From Oreocharis arfaki (lineage: Eukaryota; Chordata; Aves; Passeriformes; Paramythiidae): a DNA stretch of 64,000 bases. Positions 46,193-57,800 of the stretch are shown here, piece by piece. A program made the position numbers and the translations under genes. Within the stretch, counting starts at the first letter, position 1; every line of letters begins with the position of its first letter. Below the pieces are notes generated by a model. The model had not been told where the DNA came from. It searched no databases and saw nothing but the letters and a program-made list of their open reading frames with translations. The stretch lies in the NCBI GenBank assembly GCA_013398015.1, contig VZRR01012434.1, forward strand, positions 276-64,275. Reading direction: 5' to 3'.

Positions 46193-46691
46193 CCGCCCTG
46201 CGCACAGTGACTCCGTCCTGCTCCGCACCGGGCGGCCCGGGGCCGCCGGGGCCCTGGGCAAACAGTGCCGCGAGCCAAGGGATGGTTTTTTTATTATTAT
46301 TTTATTTACTTTGGTATAGGCTGGGGTGTTCTTTTTATTTTCCCTCCTCTTAGCGTCCTGTTTTGGAAGAGCCTGTCATGACAACTCCAGAGCCCCACCA
46401 CACACCAGGCAGGGGACGGGGAGGGAGGGGAGAGGGGACTCTGGTCCATCCCTGCTGCATAGTCCCACATCCCACCATGGGCCTGGCCTGGCCACGCACA
46501 TTCTGTTGCCTACGACTGTAGTTGCTGCATTGATTTTGTATTTTCATGGCTGGGTTTTGTTTCCTCGCACTTACGGAGAACACAGGGGCCGTGAGGCATT
46601 TGGAACGTGAGGAGTGCAGTGTCTTACCCACACATGTCTGTATGGTGTACGGGTCAAATACTTCTTTTGGTAGAGACTTATTTTTGTTCGG

Positions 46692-46697
46692 ATTAAA
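46692..46697 (+). terminator. NTNG2: Candidate NTNG2 poly(A) signal ATTAAA
   Basis: This is the first common poly(A) hexamer on the plus strand after the NTNG2 stop codon, about 780 bases downstream. A GT-containing stretch (tctggtgtatcc) follows about 50 bases later. No transcript evidence is available. Confidence 0.4.
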
Positions 46698-49600
46698 TGT
46701 TATAACAGAACCACGACCTAAAGGGACATTTTGCCATGAGCATTTGATTCTGGTGTATCCTCCTCCAGTAAAGCAACTATTAATGGCTGCTTGATCACCA
46801 CGTTTTCCTTTTTGTGTGCACAGTTAATTACAGGTAAAGACTTATTTTTTGATTCATAATGTCCTCTTGTGTTTTCTGAGTCACTACCAAGGTGCACCAC
46901 ATGGTGAGGGAGAGGGGAGGGAGAGAGAGGTTGCCTCATCACTGAGAGCTGTTAATTATTTCTCCTAATTACTTTGCTGAGCCTAGGTTAGACTACTAAC
47001 TGTAGACAATGAGCAAAGTCTGAGTGATATATTAAGCACTGGTCTTGTGTGTGAAAAGGCCATTTCCAAATGAGCCTGCAGCAGGAAAAGGCTGGCTAGT
47101 GCAGGGATGCTTCTCCCAGGGGACCTCAGCTGTCCCAACCCCACTGCAGCCCCCCGTGCCTCCAGCTGGTGCCATGATGCACCTTTGCAGAAAATGCTGT
47201 ATTTTTAAACAGCCACAGGCAGTATTTTTAAGCAGCAATACAGAGCTCACAGGGATTATATGAACTCATTAAGGCTCATCAACATGCTCCTGTCTGAGGA
47301 CGCATTTACAGTCAAGCACATAAATGAAGGCAGGAGAAACCAGAGATGAGAAAAGAGGTAACTCAGTCAGATCAACGGGAATGTCATGAACACAAGAGCT
47401 CCAAATACTGACCAAGCCAGGAGATGATTGAGTGCAGGATTAGAAGATGGGGGACACTCCCAACTCCAGCTTGTTCAGTTCTGGGCTGCTTTCTTTGACA
47501 GGTTAGCAGCCTTGGTCCCAATCCCAGCTCCACGATGCTCCCTGAGCCAGCCCAGGAGCCCCACACAATCCAGGCTTCAGCCTCCACTGGCATTTCGAGG
47601 CCTGGTGTCCTTGCCTGGAGCTCTTTCCTGAGAACTGTCAACATCTGCTGTTGATCCAACACTGTCTCTCCTTGGCCCTGTCCCTGCAGCCCATCCTGCT
47701 CAGGGCCCCCGTGCCAGGAGCAGCCCATGTTTCAAAAGGGCAAGAACCTGCAGCATCTTCCAGCCCTAGCTCTGGATGCTGAGCACTCAGCCAGTGCCAC
47801 CAAAACCCAGCCACCTCCATGGAGAGGGGACAGCGAGTCTGTGCTTTGGAAAAGGAGAGAAAACCACAAGTGAAGGTGCAGGATGGATGTTGTCACTTCA
47901 AAGAGCAGCACACATTCTGAGCAGGATTTAACGTGACAGAGGCAGAGCACAGGGCTCAGTTAATCCACCATAAAATAAAAGAGGGTTCAGCTCACCCTGA
48001 TTTGATCCTTGAGGGAGCGGGCTGGCCCCAGCATTGCCTCCCTGGCTTCAGCACAGTCGCTTGCTCTCTGTTGGTCTCGACACTCACTCTTTTCTTTGTA
48101 CATTCTGACTGCAACAGACCTTAAATCCCCATATATTACTGTTTTTACAGGTAATAGCAAAGACTGTAACAAGATCAAGATCTCTAATGTCACTTCTGGA
48201 GGGCGAAGCAGCACCCTCCTTTCCCTGCACTACTGTTTTTCTCTAGAATATTAGATTAAGCAACAGAAAATTTACTACTTCATAAAGCCAGACAAAGCCT
48301 GCACCCAGCAGATTCCCTGCAAATACACACTTTTATTGCAGGAACGTGCCAAGCAGCAGCACCAAATTCCTGTAGAAAATAACCTCAGAATGGCACAACA
48401 AAGCTCAGACCAGTCCAGGAATGAAGGCTGCTGGAAACTACACTCGATCTTTCTAGGTTTGGGGATTTGCTCTCGGTTGGTTGGGTGTTGGCTGTTTGGC
48501 TTTGGGGTTTGAGAGTCATAGAACAGTCCAATGTAGAACTTGCAATCACACAACACAAGCTACTGCAAGGCAGAAAAGAAAACCTCTCACACAAAACTTA
48601 AACTTGGTATTCAAGAAAACAATTTAAAGCTTCTGAAAGCTTCAGCACTGAAGACCTGTCAAGTGCAGACATCTGTTAGCACATGGGTGTCTGCACAAAG
48701 AGAACAGAGCATTATTGAAATAACACAGAGAAACCATCACTGCAAGTACCCACAGATCCCAAAGTTCATCTTCTTTAAAACAGAAACATTTGTGCATCAG
48801 TTAATGCTTCCAAATGGGAGAAGCTGTCCAATGAGCTTGATGCTTTAGTGGTGGAAAGGTTAACCAAAAGGTACTTCTCTTTCTGAGAAAAGCCACTTAC
48901 GCTCTTTCAAGAGGTTCCATGTGCATCCTGTCACCAGCATTAGATTAGTTTAAAAAGTTTTTAAATTACACTTCTATCTGCAGAAAGTGACCTCTCCAAA
49001 CAGCACAAGTAGAGCTTTTGATTTTTCTTGTTTACCTCAAATTCTACTCCAATTTTAACTATTGAGGGTTCTGAAAAATCTAAATAACCAAAAGCCCCAA
49101 GGCCAGAAAATCCTTCTTGATGCACATTTGCTCACTTGCCAGGTGAAATGTTAAACCTCCAGTTCCTGGGAGCTCCAGACAGGAGGGGAGAAAGAATTCC
49201 ATTGGCAGTTCCCAGGTATGTTACTTGTTTTTTTAAAGATGAGGTAGCAGACATCTCATCTGCAAGTAATTCATGAGGAGCCCTGCAGAGGCTGGAGGAG
49301 CGAGAGAACCAACACTTTTTAGTGGGAATACAGTGGTCTCACTGCGCTGTTCTGCTCTGTAATTGGCTTTCATGAGAAGCCTCAAATGTAAATAAGACAA
49401 ACTATAAAGGAGGAGCTGAGTGTTCTTGCTCAGAAATAAGAGCAGAGCTGTGTTTTGAAGAGGTTTGTATCCTCATCTTCTCAGCCCTTCTGGTAGGGAG
49501 CTGGAGAGTTTGGCCATGATCACACAGGAAATGGCTAAAAAATCACACCCTGATTTGAGATGCAGAGAAAAGCTGCAGACCCTCCTGAAGGCTCCTTTGG

Positions 49601-52600
49601 CATTTTCATTCTCGAGGTGTTGCAACAAGTTTCACTGCAGGGTGAAACGTGTGAGGAAAGCCTAAGCCCACCCGTTTTCACCACAAAACTGCCTTTTCTC
49701 CTGGCCAGCAACAATTCCAGGCTCCAGAAGCTCCATCCTGACCCCACTCCGTGTCACTCCAGGGGTTAAAACAGAGGGAAAACTCAGGGGTTTCTCTGTA
49801 GCAGAGGGAGTTCTTGCTTCATGTGACAGTGAAATCAGGGGCAATGCTGCATAGCTGCACCAGGCTACAAAATCAGATTTTCTATGTTTTCCCAATACCA
49901 GATGTAACGTGCTCTCAAACCACCTTCATTTCTATCATGCTTTTCCTGGGAGTTGGTGGCAAATTAGCCAAGGGCTGAGCAGACAGGTACATATGGCCAG
50001 GAGGTCTCATGTCGGTGATACTCGATGTACAAGGCTGCTTAACTTACATTTATTTGCACTAAAGCATAAGGCACTGGGCTCCTTTCCAAGCAGCTTAAAA
50101 AGACAAGAAAGGAGACCTGTTGTGGCAAGAGACTGTATTGTATCATTAACATTATAAATTCCATTTACAATCCAGCAGTCATTTCATCCATCATTTATTC
50201 ATGCACAATGGAGAGAGCGTCGTGCATTTTTAGGCCCCTGGTTCTGCTCATCCACAGGATTGCTGTGAATGAGGAGCCCAGCTCCAGCTTTGGCTACTCT
50301 GGTCTGTCCCTTCTCACCACGCTTCAGAGACTGCCAAAAAGCAAAAGTCAGCTCTGGAATTACTGGGGTTCTGCATTATTTTTCAGATGTTGACCGGGCC
50401 TGTTGTTCAGCCCCAATTAATGTATTTAGTCACAAGTTCTGCGTGGCTCTGGAAGCCCAGGCTGCTCCGTGCTTCCCCCACATGAGGAGAGCAGGGGTGG
50501 GGCTATTCCCATTCCATGGATTAGCACGGGAGGAGAAGGGCCTTGGCAGCCTGCACACCTTTCTCCCAGCTCCTGGGCCACCACTCATTAGAGCCAGCTG
50601 CTAATTAGCTGCTGCACTCGGCTGCTCCAGGAGACAGCACTGTAAGAACTCATGGCCCCACCAGCACTGCGAGTGTGGATGAGAGGGATGTCCCTCACAT
50701 CCCCACAGCAGCCTGGCACAGCTCTTGTGAAAGCCAAGGACAGTCCTGTGGCAGCTCCAGCTCTCAGCACCCTTTGGGCCCATCCACCAAGAAGACAACA
50801 CCACCCTCCTGCACTTCCCAGAGGGGATAATGCTCCTGGAATACTGCCGGTTTCCCTCTGGTGCCCCAGAGAGAGCCCAGGAACAGCTGGGAAGGCAGCA
50901 CAGCACAGGGCACAGGGCCCCAGAGCTAAGGAACACAGATGAGACAAGGCCCTGCCTTGCTCTCACAGCACCACGATTGGGAGTAAGGACATGGAAAACA
51001 ATTACAGCAAACCTTAAAGGAAAATGGAATAACCACAATTACACCCCAGCTTTACTGCAAAGCCTCCTGTGCGTACAAAGAAAAAAAATATAAAACCTCC
51101 ACACACTGAAAACCCCTGAACAAAACATAGTCCAGCACTTACACGAGACTTTCCCTCCTTCCCAAGAACATAGAGGGGACTGGCTTTGCACTGAGACTTG
51201 GGCTGCCAAGCTTGGAAGCAGCATGGAAGCCTCTGTATAAAAACCTCGATACTGCTTCTTCCAAAGGGTTTTGGCACAACCTCCAATAAAGTGTTTTACA
51301 TAAAGGTGTGTTGAATATGTTTCTTTCCTGACTTTTCCAACTTTAACGCTCAGTGGTTACTGAAAAGCCTCCTCCAAGGGCCACCAGCTCTGAGGTAAGT
51401 ACAGCAAGTCTCTACTCACAGCTTACACACTGACTGCCCCTCACTGCTCAGCACTTTGTACCACACAATTGGAACAGCAGAGAATTTATAGAAATTGTAC
51501 CCTGATCTGTTTGTTCCTCATTGCAGATTTGAGTGTGTGCTTTGGATTGGATTTTGCTTAGTTTTCTGTGTTATGGAGGTAAAACAAAAGGAAAAAAAAG
51601 TTAATTAAAGCTACAAGCCTACTCTGAGTGGTTTGTGGAGAGGGAAAAGTGTTCTAAAGTGCAATAACCCAAACATTTTTTTATTGACAAATACAGGACT
51701 AATGATACAGACTGATATAGCAGCAATAATCCAGTGCTGAAGACTGACAACTTAAGTCAGATAAATCTAGTATTAAACCAGCAAAAAGGTCTGAGCCACT
51801 GAACACATCTCAAAGATGATTTATGGAAAAACATAGGCATTCTAGAGTACAACAAAAATGAAATGTGAAAACAAAATTCCTTCCAGCACGTGGCAAGTAC
51901 TGCTCTCAGAACATGTTCTGAAATGCAGAGTAAGGAGAAAGAAAACTAAAAGAAAAGTTTCACAGAAACATCCTTGTGACCAAATTGCATTTAATAACCA
52001 GAAAAGCATTCCCTCATTCCTTTTGTTGCCAGCTTCACTTTATTTACATCAAGACAGTCCAAATGGCTTCCACAGCCGTGGGGTTTGCAGTGCAGCAGCC
52101 TCTTAATGTGCTAAGTACAAACAGCAGGCAGGGCAGCACAGCCCTGCCAACGAGAGCCAAGGGGCTTGGAAGATGACAGGTTTTAAATATTCCTGTTAAC
52201 ATAAAGGGAAATAACACACAGGGTATGGAGTCTGTGATGGAGAGTGACTGAAATGGCTGGTTTGTTAAGGTCAGAGTCACTCAGCAGCCTCACAAGAGTC
52301 ACAGCAGCTGGAGAAGAGCACACAGGGCTGCCAGGAGGAGCCAGGGGTCACTGAACGATTCAGAATGCAAAATAACAAATAACTAAAGCTGAACAATGCA
52401 CAGATGCTATCTCACCTCACAGGGATCTCCCAGATTCTTCCCATTGCACTGAAACACTCAGTCCTGGACAGGCACAGCCAGCAATAAAAGCCTCCCCACA
52501 CACCTCCAAGGCAGCTCCTACCAGTAAAGCACATTTGTTCTGGGCTTGGATGCATTAGGGATGTGAGCTTTCCTGGCAGTTACAGCCTGAACCAGCACCT

Positions 52601-53055
52601 GGTGCTTTGCAGAGTAAGGCACTGGTGTCTCCCTGAGCTGGACCACACAGACCTGTCTGGCAGAGGGTTCAAAATACAAAGCTGCAATTACCCCTGCAAT
52701 AAAGAAAATGGAACTGAGGATTGTGGCTAAACTGTGGCTCACTTGCTCCAGCAAAGCCACTGCCACAACACTGGTTATGCCAGTGACAAGGGACAGCAGG
52801 ACAGTGCCTGCTTCAGGCTGTCCCTCAACACACACCTGGAGATGGCACAACCTGGCCCACTCCCAGTGCACCCAACTGGTACCAACACTGCAGCTCCTCC
52901 ATTCCCCGAGACCTGCGCTCTCGGGTTATCGCCACACAAAACTCAGGGCATGTGAAATGCTGCTCTTCACCTCCTGAGACACACACAAACTCCAGAAAAC
53001 AAAAGGTGATACTTCACAGTAACCCAAAGGGATTCTTAGTAGAAATAATTCCACT
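46698..53055. other. Intergenic region between convergent NTNG2 and SETX
   Basis: About 6.4 kb between the proposed 3' ends of the two genes. It may include distal 3' UTR of either gene. TTTATT (AATAAA on the minus strand) occurs at 51680-51685 and 52039-52044 as alternative SETX poly(A) signals. I see no gene. Hydrophobic open frames on the minus strand around 52.5-52.9 kb are unexplained but unconvincing. Confidence 0.6.
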
Positions 53056-53061
53056 TTTATT
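53056..53061 (-). terminator. SETX: Candidate SETX poly(A) signal AATAAA
   Basis: TTTATT on the plus strand is AATAAA on the minus strand, about 1.0 kb after the SETX stop codon. Some 60-80 bases further along the minus strand is a GT-rich element (ggagtttgtgtgtgtctcag), which suits cleavage here. More distal hexamers exist. Confidence 0.5.
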
Positions 53062-54064
53062 GTGAAATGTTATGATGAGAGGAAGGTTTTCTTAAAAATA
53101 ATTTGGGTTTTTTGCCATCCTCTTTTAGTAGCTGCATATTCTTCATCAGCACAGTGGGAAGAATCCAGTAGTAACACCTAAAAAGAATTACCTGCCCTTT
53201 TTATCCCTGTGGATCTCCAAAAGCTCCATAAAAAGAAACTCAAGTGATATTGCCAATAACTGTTAGCTGGATCTTGGACCAGGATTCCACAGTGCTGTTG
53301 ATTCCTCTTCACAAGGACACAGTGGGACCAAACAGACCTCACAGGCTTTAATCTGCAGATTGTGTTGCCACTGCAACAAGAAAGGGATTCCAACTGATAG
53401 AGCAGCAGCAAGAGCAAAACTCAAGGCACGTTTGTATAAACAAAAACTCATCTGTTCCTATAAAAACAGGCAATAAAATATACAAAATAAGTAGAATTCT
53501 CTCCATTCAACCAATGTACATCTGCCTCACTCCTTCCTGAGGCAGTAGTGGAGTGTGAGCAAGAACCACTGCTACCACATTTTCAATATTCAGTTTTGCT
53601 ATGAAATAAATTAGACATATTAGTGCAAAGGCAAAAGAAGTCTGTCTTTTGGATTTTGGGGTTGGGTTGTTAGGTTTTGTTTTTGCTTTACTTTGGTTCT
53701 TCATAAAAAATTACATCTCTAAGAAATTAGCATTTACACAAGGAAACTTTGCCAAATATCTTAAAATAATTCTGTATACTGTACAAATATACATCCTTAA
53801 ACATTTACAACCTCAGCTTCCTAGATGACTAAACCCACTGCTCTTCCAAGCAATGCAGCTACCCAACTTCTCTTTTCAAAACCTCAAAGGTACCATCTGT
53901 CAGGTATTAAGTCCCTTCACAATTAGGGACAGGATGGGAAAGAGATCTACTGATAGTAGCGGTATCAATATAAGGGAGTTCCAGCTGTGCTAAATAATTT
54001 AAAACACAGTCCTTGCTAGACAGAAATCTGGGAATAGATTTTCAGTAATGAGCCGATAGTAAAG
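53062..54064 (-). other. SETX: SETX 3' UTR (inferred)
   Basis: AT-rich sequence directly downstream of the SETX stop codon on the minus strand up to the first good poly(A) signal. No other gene is recognised in it. Confidence 0.5.
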
Positions 54065-54892
54065 TCAGGGAAAGATCTTTCTTCTCTTGGCAGAGCTTGG
54101 GTCTGTGCTCTCTGGTGATTCCTGGGATGGTCTCCTTGATAAACCACGAGAGTCTCTGTTCCACTCACTGCTGCTGCTCTGACCTCCTTCACTGGGGGCT
54201 TTGGAACCGCTTTTGGACACGGCTGCTCTCCGGTCCCCCTCGTGCTGAGCTGTGGGAGGGGCTGTGGGAAGCACATTGCACTGTCCTGGTGTTTGCTGGG
54301 CCTTCTTGGCATTTTCTGCTCTGCCAGTCTGATCCCTGGCAGCTGAGGACACGTCCAGGCCTTGCTGCGGTGTTGATCCTGGATTGCTCTGGGCTGACCG
54401 ATGGCCGTCCTTCAAGGGCTGCTCTTTCCCTTTGGCTTCTGTTCGACTGGCCAGGCTTGCCAGCCTTGGGTCCCGTGGTTTCTCTGGAATGGCAGCCAGA
54501 GCTGCAGCCCCCGAGGGTGCAGGGGCGCTGCCCCTCCTGGAATCTGCAGCTGGAGCCCCCGAGGGTGCAGGGGCACTGCCCCTCCTGGAATCTGCAGCTG
54601 GAGGCCCTGCAGGCTGTGTGGGCCCTCGGCTTCCTTGGGGCACAGGGTGGCCAGGGCCAGCAGCAAGTTCCCGTGGGCTGTTCCCAGAATTTCCAGGCTC
54701 ACTCCTCTTGCCACTGGAAGAACCAGCCTGTACCACAGGAGATGTCATTGTCCCTCCTTTGGCTGGGGGCTGTCCTGGTGGCCTGAGCTTCAAAATCCTC
54801 AGAGCCTCTTTCTTGTAATTTTTTTCTGTTGTCCTGATAATGGCACCCCTTTTCTGAGCATCCTGAATCAAGTGATTCCAGTTTTTATCTTC
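54065..54892 (-). CDS. SETX: SETX last coding exon (end of helicase and variable C-tail)
   Basis: 828 coding bases from phase 0 after a T-rich acceptor to TGA (54065-54067). The first 35 or so residues (EDKNWNHLIQDAQKRGAIIR...) match human NWNQLIQDAQKRGAII. The next 240 are low-complexity Ser/Pro/Gly/Ala/Gln with little resemblance to mammals. The tail includes a 16-residue direct duplication (PAADSRRGSAPAPSGA) and ends with the basic AKRRKIFP, a likely nuclear localisation signal comparable to human KKRKLL. Confidence 0.96.
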   Translation of the reverse strand, partial: EDKNWNHLIQDAQKRGAIIRTTEKNYKKEALRILKLRPPGQPPAKGGTMTSPVVQAGSSSGKRSEPGNSGNSPRELAAGPGHPVPQGSRGPTQPAGPPAADSRRGSAPAPSGAPAADSRRGSAPAPSGAAALAAIPEKPRDPRLASLASRTEAKGKEQPLKDGHRSAQSNPGSTPQQGLDVSSAARDQTGRAENAKKAQQTPGQCNVLPTAPPTAQHEGDRRAAVSKSGSKAPSEGGQSSSSEWNRDSRGLSRRPSQESPESTDPSSAKRRKIFP

Positions 54893-57800
54893 CTTTAAAA
54901 AAAAAAAAAGAAAAACAAAACAAAAAACCCACTGTTATCAGCAAGAAATCAACACTAATGGACAGAGGTGTCAGAGGATGGACAACCTCTTTAATCAAGG
55001 TACCTGACACAACTGTCATGGAAACCACTGTTATGTTCCTTCTGGAATGGAAGAATCTTATGTTTCAGGTGCGAAACAGCAACAGACACTCTGGCTGCTG
55101 TAACACAGGGAAGGCACTTTGAGCCATCAGAACTTCCAAAAATGACAATTCCTCAGATTCCAGGGGTTTCCCTCAGTGCCGCGGGGCTGTAGCGCCCCCT
55201 AGCGGCGAACCAACCCCCTCCCCCCACCCTTGGGAAAGCACAAAAATCAAGGACTCTCAGGACACAAAGTTTATTCCCTGGCACAGATTGGAGCGGTTTG
55301 AGGATGGTGCTCATCCCCCCCAGCCCTCAGGGGTGGCTCACAGAGCCCATTCCATTGACACTGCACCTACCATGAGCGTCTGCAGCCGGCCCAGGATGAA
55401 GAGGCTGAACCGGGCTCGGGTAATGGTGACATTCAGCCGCTGGAGGCTCGCCAGAAACCTGAGTGACAAGACAAAAACTAAGCTCCTAAACTACTTCTTC
55501 CACAAGGCTTAAGGGTTATGAGAAAAACGACTTAAAATTAAATGTCACTGAAATTAAAAGCAGCAGCTCCTCCCCAACCCCAGACCCCGCGGCAGCAGCC
55601 CTGCCTTACGTGAAAGGCTGAGCACGAATTGTGTTTTCTTTCTTTCACCACTGATTCCTTGCAGGGAATTCCAGTTCTTTCCAGCTCTTGCTGTTGATGT
55701 TTCCTTTCTTAGAGCAAATCCCCTCTTAATGCCAACCACTGCTTCCTTAAACGTTCCTCAAAGTACTGAGGACATCAACCTCACTTCACCTATCAAGACT
55801 TTAAGCTTCTTTTTGACTTGAACAGAAATAGATTAATAATATTTGGCATGATTAATGGGAAAACACCCTACTGAAATACTGAACACTGCACATGAATATT
55901 TTATTTTAAAGGTGACCTGCACTGGAAGCACGTCAAGGCAGACTTTTGCTTTGTCATGCTTCAAGACTGGAGAGTATATCCTTGCATAAGTCTGGTTTTG
56001 CACTAGGAAAATTGCCCAGTTTGGTTTTAAGGGATCACAAACCAAGGTACTGAAACCTAAAAAAATGCTGAGTGTATTCTTAAAGGTTGATTTCTGTTAG
56101 GACTCATTTACTAAAACTCAAAAAAAGGTTTATGAGACTAGTATCAACTATTTCTACTTCAATGAAAACGCTTCCAAAATACACAGCTTATTCTAACAAC
56201 ATCCACAACCCAAACGTCCTCATCCAATTTCGTTTGAGCAGGTTCACTATCAATGCCTGACTCTGTGGTCACTGCACTGAGACCTCATCTGCAGCAAAAT
56301 CACAGCCCTGCAGTGGAGATTGCAAAAACCACCGAGTCACCTCAAAAAATTTGGACAGTGCAGGGAATAAGAGAAGCAGGCAGCAAACAGGGAGTGGATC
56401 CAGCAGCACAGACAAGAGTTCTCTAGATCTTGAGAAATGAAAGCAGGAAAGGGACCTCGAAAGACTACTAAATATTCCTGACAGCTTTTACAACTGAAAG
56501 ACAAGAAGATTATTTCCTCAGGAAGGGGGGAAAAATCCATTGTCATCCCTTGGTGTTTTCTTCTCCCAGTTACTTTAAGAGTAAATTTAATGCTGGACTA
56601 GCAACCCTGGAGAACAAAATATTTTACTCAGGATACAAGATCACAGGTAAGGGTGTGGCAAACTTATCCCATCACACCTTGCCAAGGACACCTGACCCTG
56701 GCACAGAGATGTCCAAGCCATCAGCATGTACAGCTGCTAAGGCACTGCACTGGCAAAGCTTGAACATATAAACCTTTATATATTAATGTATAAACACAGT
56801 AAGCTGGAAAGTTCCTGCTGAAAGAGCAGACAGAGGTTTAGTCTCTTGTCAGCCAAAAGAACTGGAAGGTTCCAGCTGCCTTCCATTCCCAAACTCAATC
56901 AATCAGATTAATAAATCTTCAAAAGGTATTATTGTTGTTTACTACAAGATTTGGATTCTTTCTTTTCCCAAAGTAACACAGATCAGCACAATTAAAAGCC
57001 ATTTTTCTTGCTATCAGAGAATGGGTATCAGGGAAACACAGCTTAGTGAAACTTGGTATGTGGAAACAAAGGTTTTTGTTTATGTGACCAGACTTCCCCT
57101 CGTTTGACTTAGGAGGCAGTGAACTCTAAGAAGGCATATTTCATATTTTCACTACCATTTTTTAAACTAAAGTGATCTACAAGTTAGAGAAACAAATCAG
57201 CAACTGCTAAAAGTGCTCTGGGGGTAAACAGCACACTCAGTTCCTTCTGTTTCAGACAGAAAAAAGCAACATATAAAATTAGGAAATCTGCCATCTTGAA
57301 ATAAGACTTCCTGCCAGTCCCCCCTAGCTCAGAAGATATGCACATTCATCTACAAATCCCAGATCCAAGCCTGCTACATCACATTCCAAGTGACATATAC
57401 AACTAGTTAACAAGACTTTTAACACTAACAGGACAGCATCAGCCACAGAAAATGGGTTTCATTTTGAGAACAGCATTCAGAAAGTTACAAGGTGTACCAA
57501 AAGCCCCAAGAGCAATAACTGCTGCAGTAATAATGCAAAGAGCCAAGATCCCAAAGCCAATCCTGCCAAATCCAGGCACTGGCAGGATAAGGGAGCTGTG
57601 CAAAGGGATCAGCACATAATACAGAGCACAGCACCAGCATTTCCCTGTCCCTCTTGCTCAGACTTCTCAAACCAGGAACACCAATCCATGCACTGACATA
57701 CCCTTTAATTCACTGACTGGTAGAAATGACTCATTCTCTGTAACTTTCTTACCAATCCTATTAAAAATAGGACTTTCTCCACTGTGTCCCTGGAAATGAG

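Larger units (their letters stand above)
45915..46697 (+). other. NTNG2: NTNG2 3' UTR (proximal part)
   Basis: The GC- and CpG-rich start holds a CCGT repeat (46173-46192). The sequence then becomes AT-rich, with the poly(A) hexamer variant ATTAAA at 46692-46697. Longer 3' ends further downstream are possible. Confidence 0.6.

Noticed and set aside
54097..54786. 229-codon plus-strand frame opposite the SETX last exon
   Set aside because: Antisense shadow of a real, stop-poor coding exon. The recognisable protein is on the minus strand.
57485..57670. Hydrophobic frames in a SETX intron on the minus strand
   Set aside because: Two frames read as membrane-like by chance of T-rich composition. 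There are no splice sites, no start context and no recognised family.
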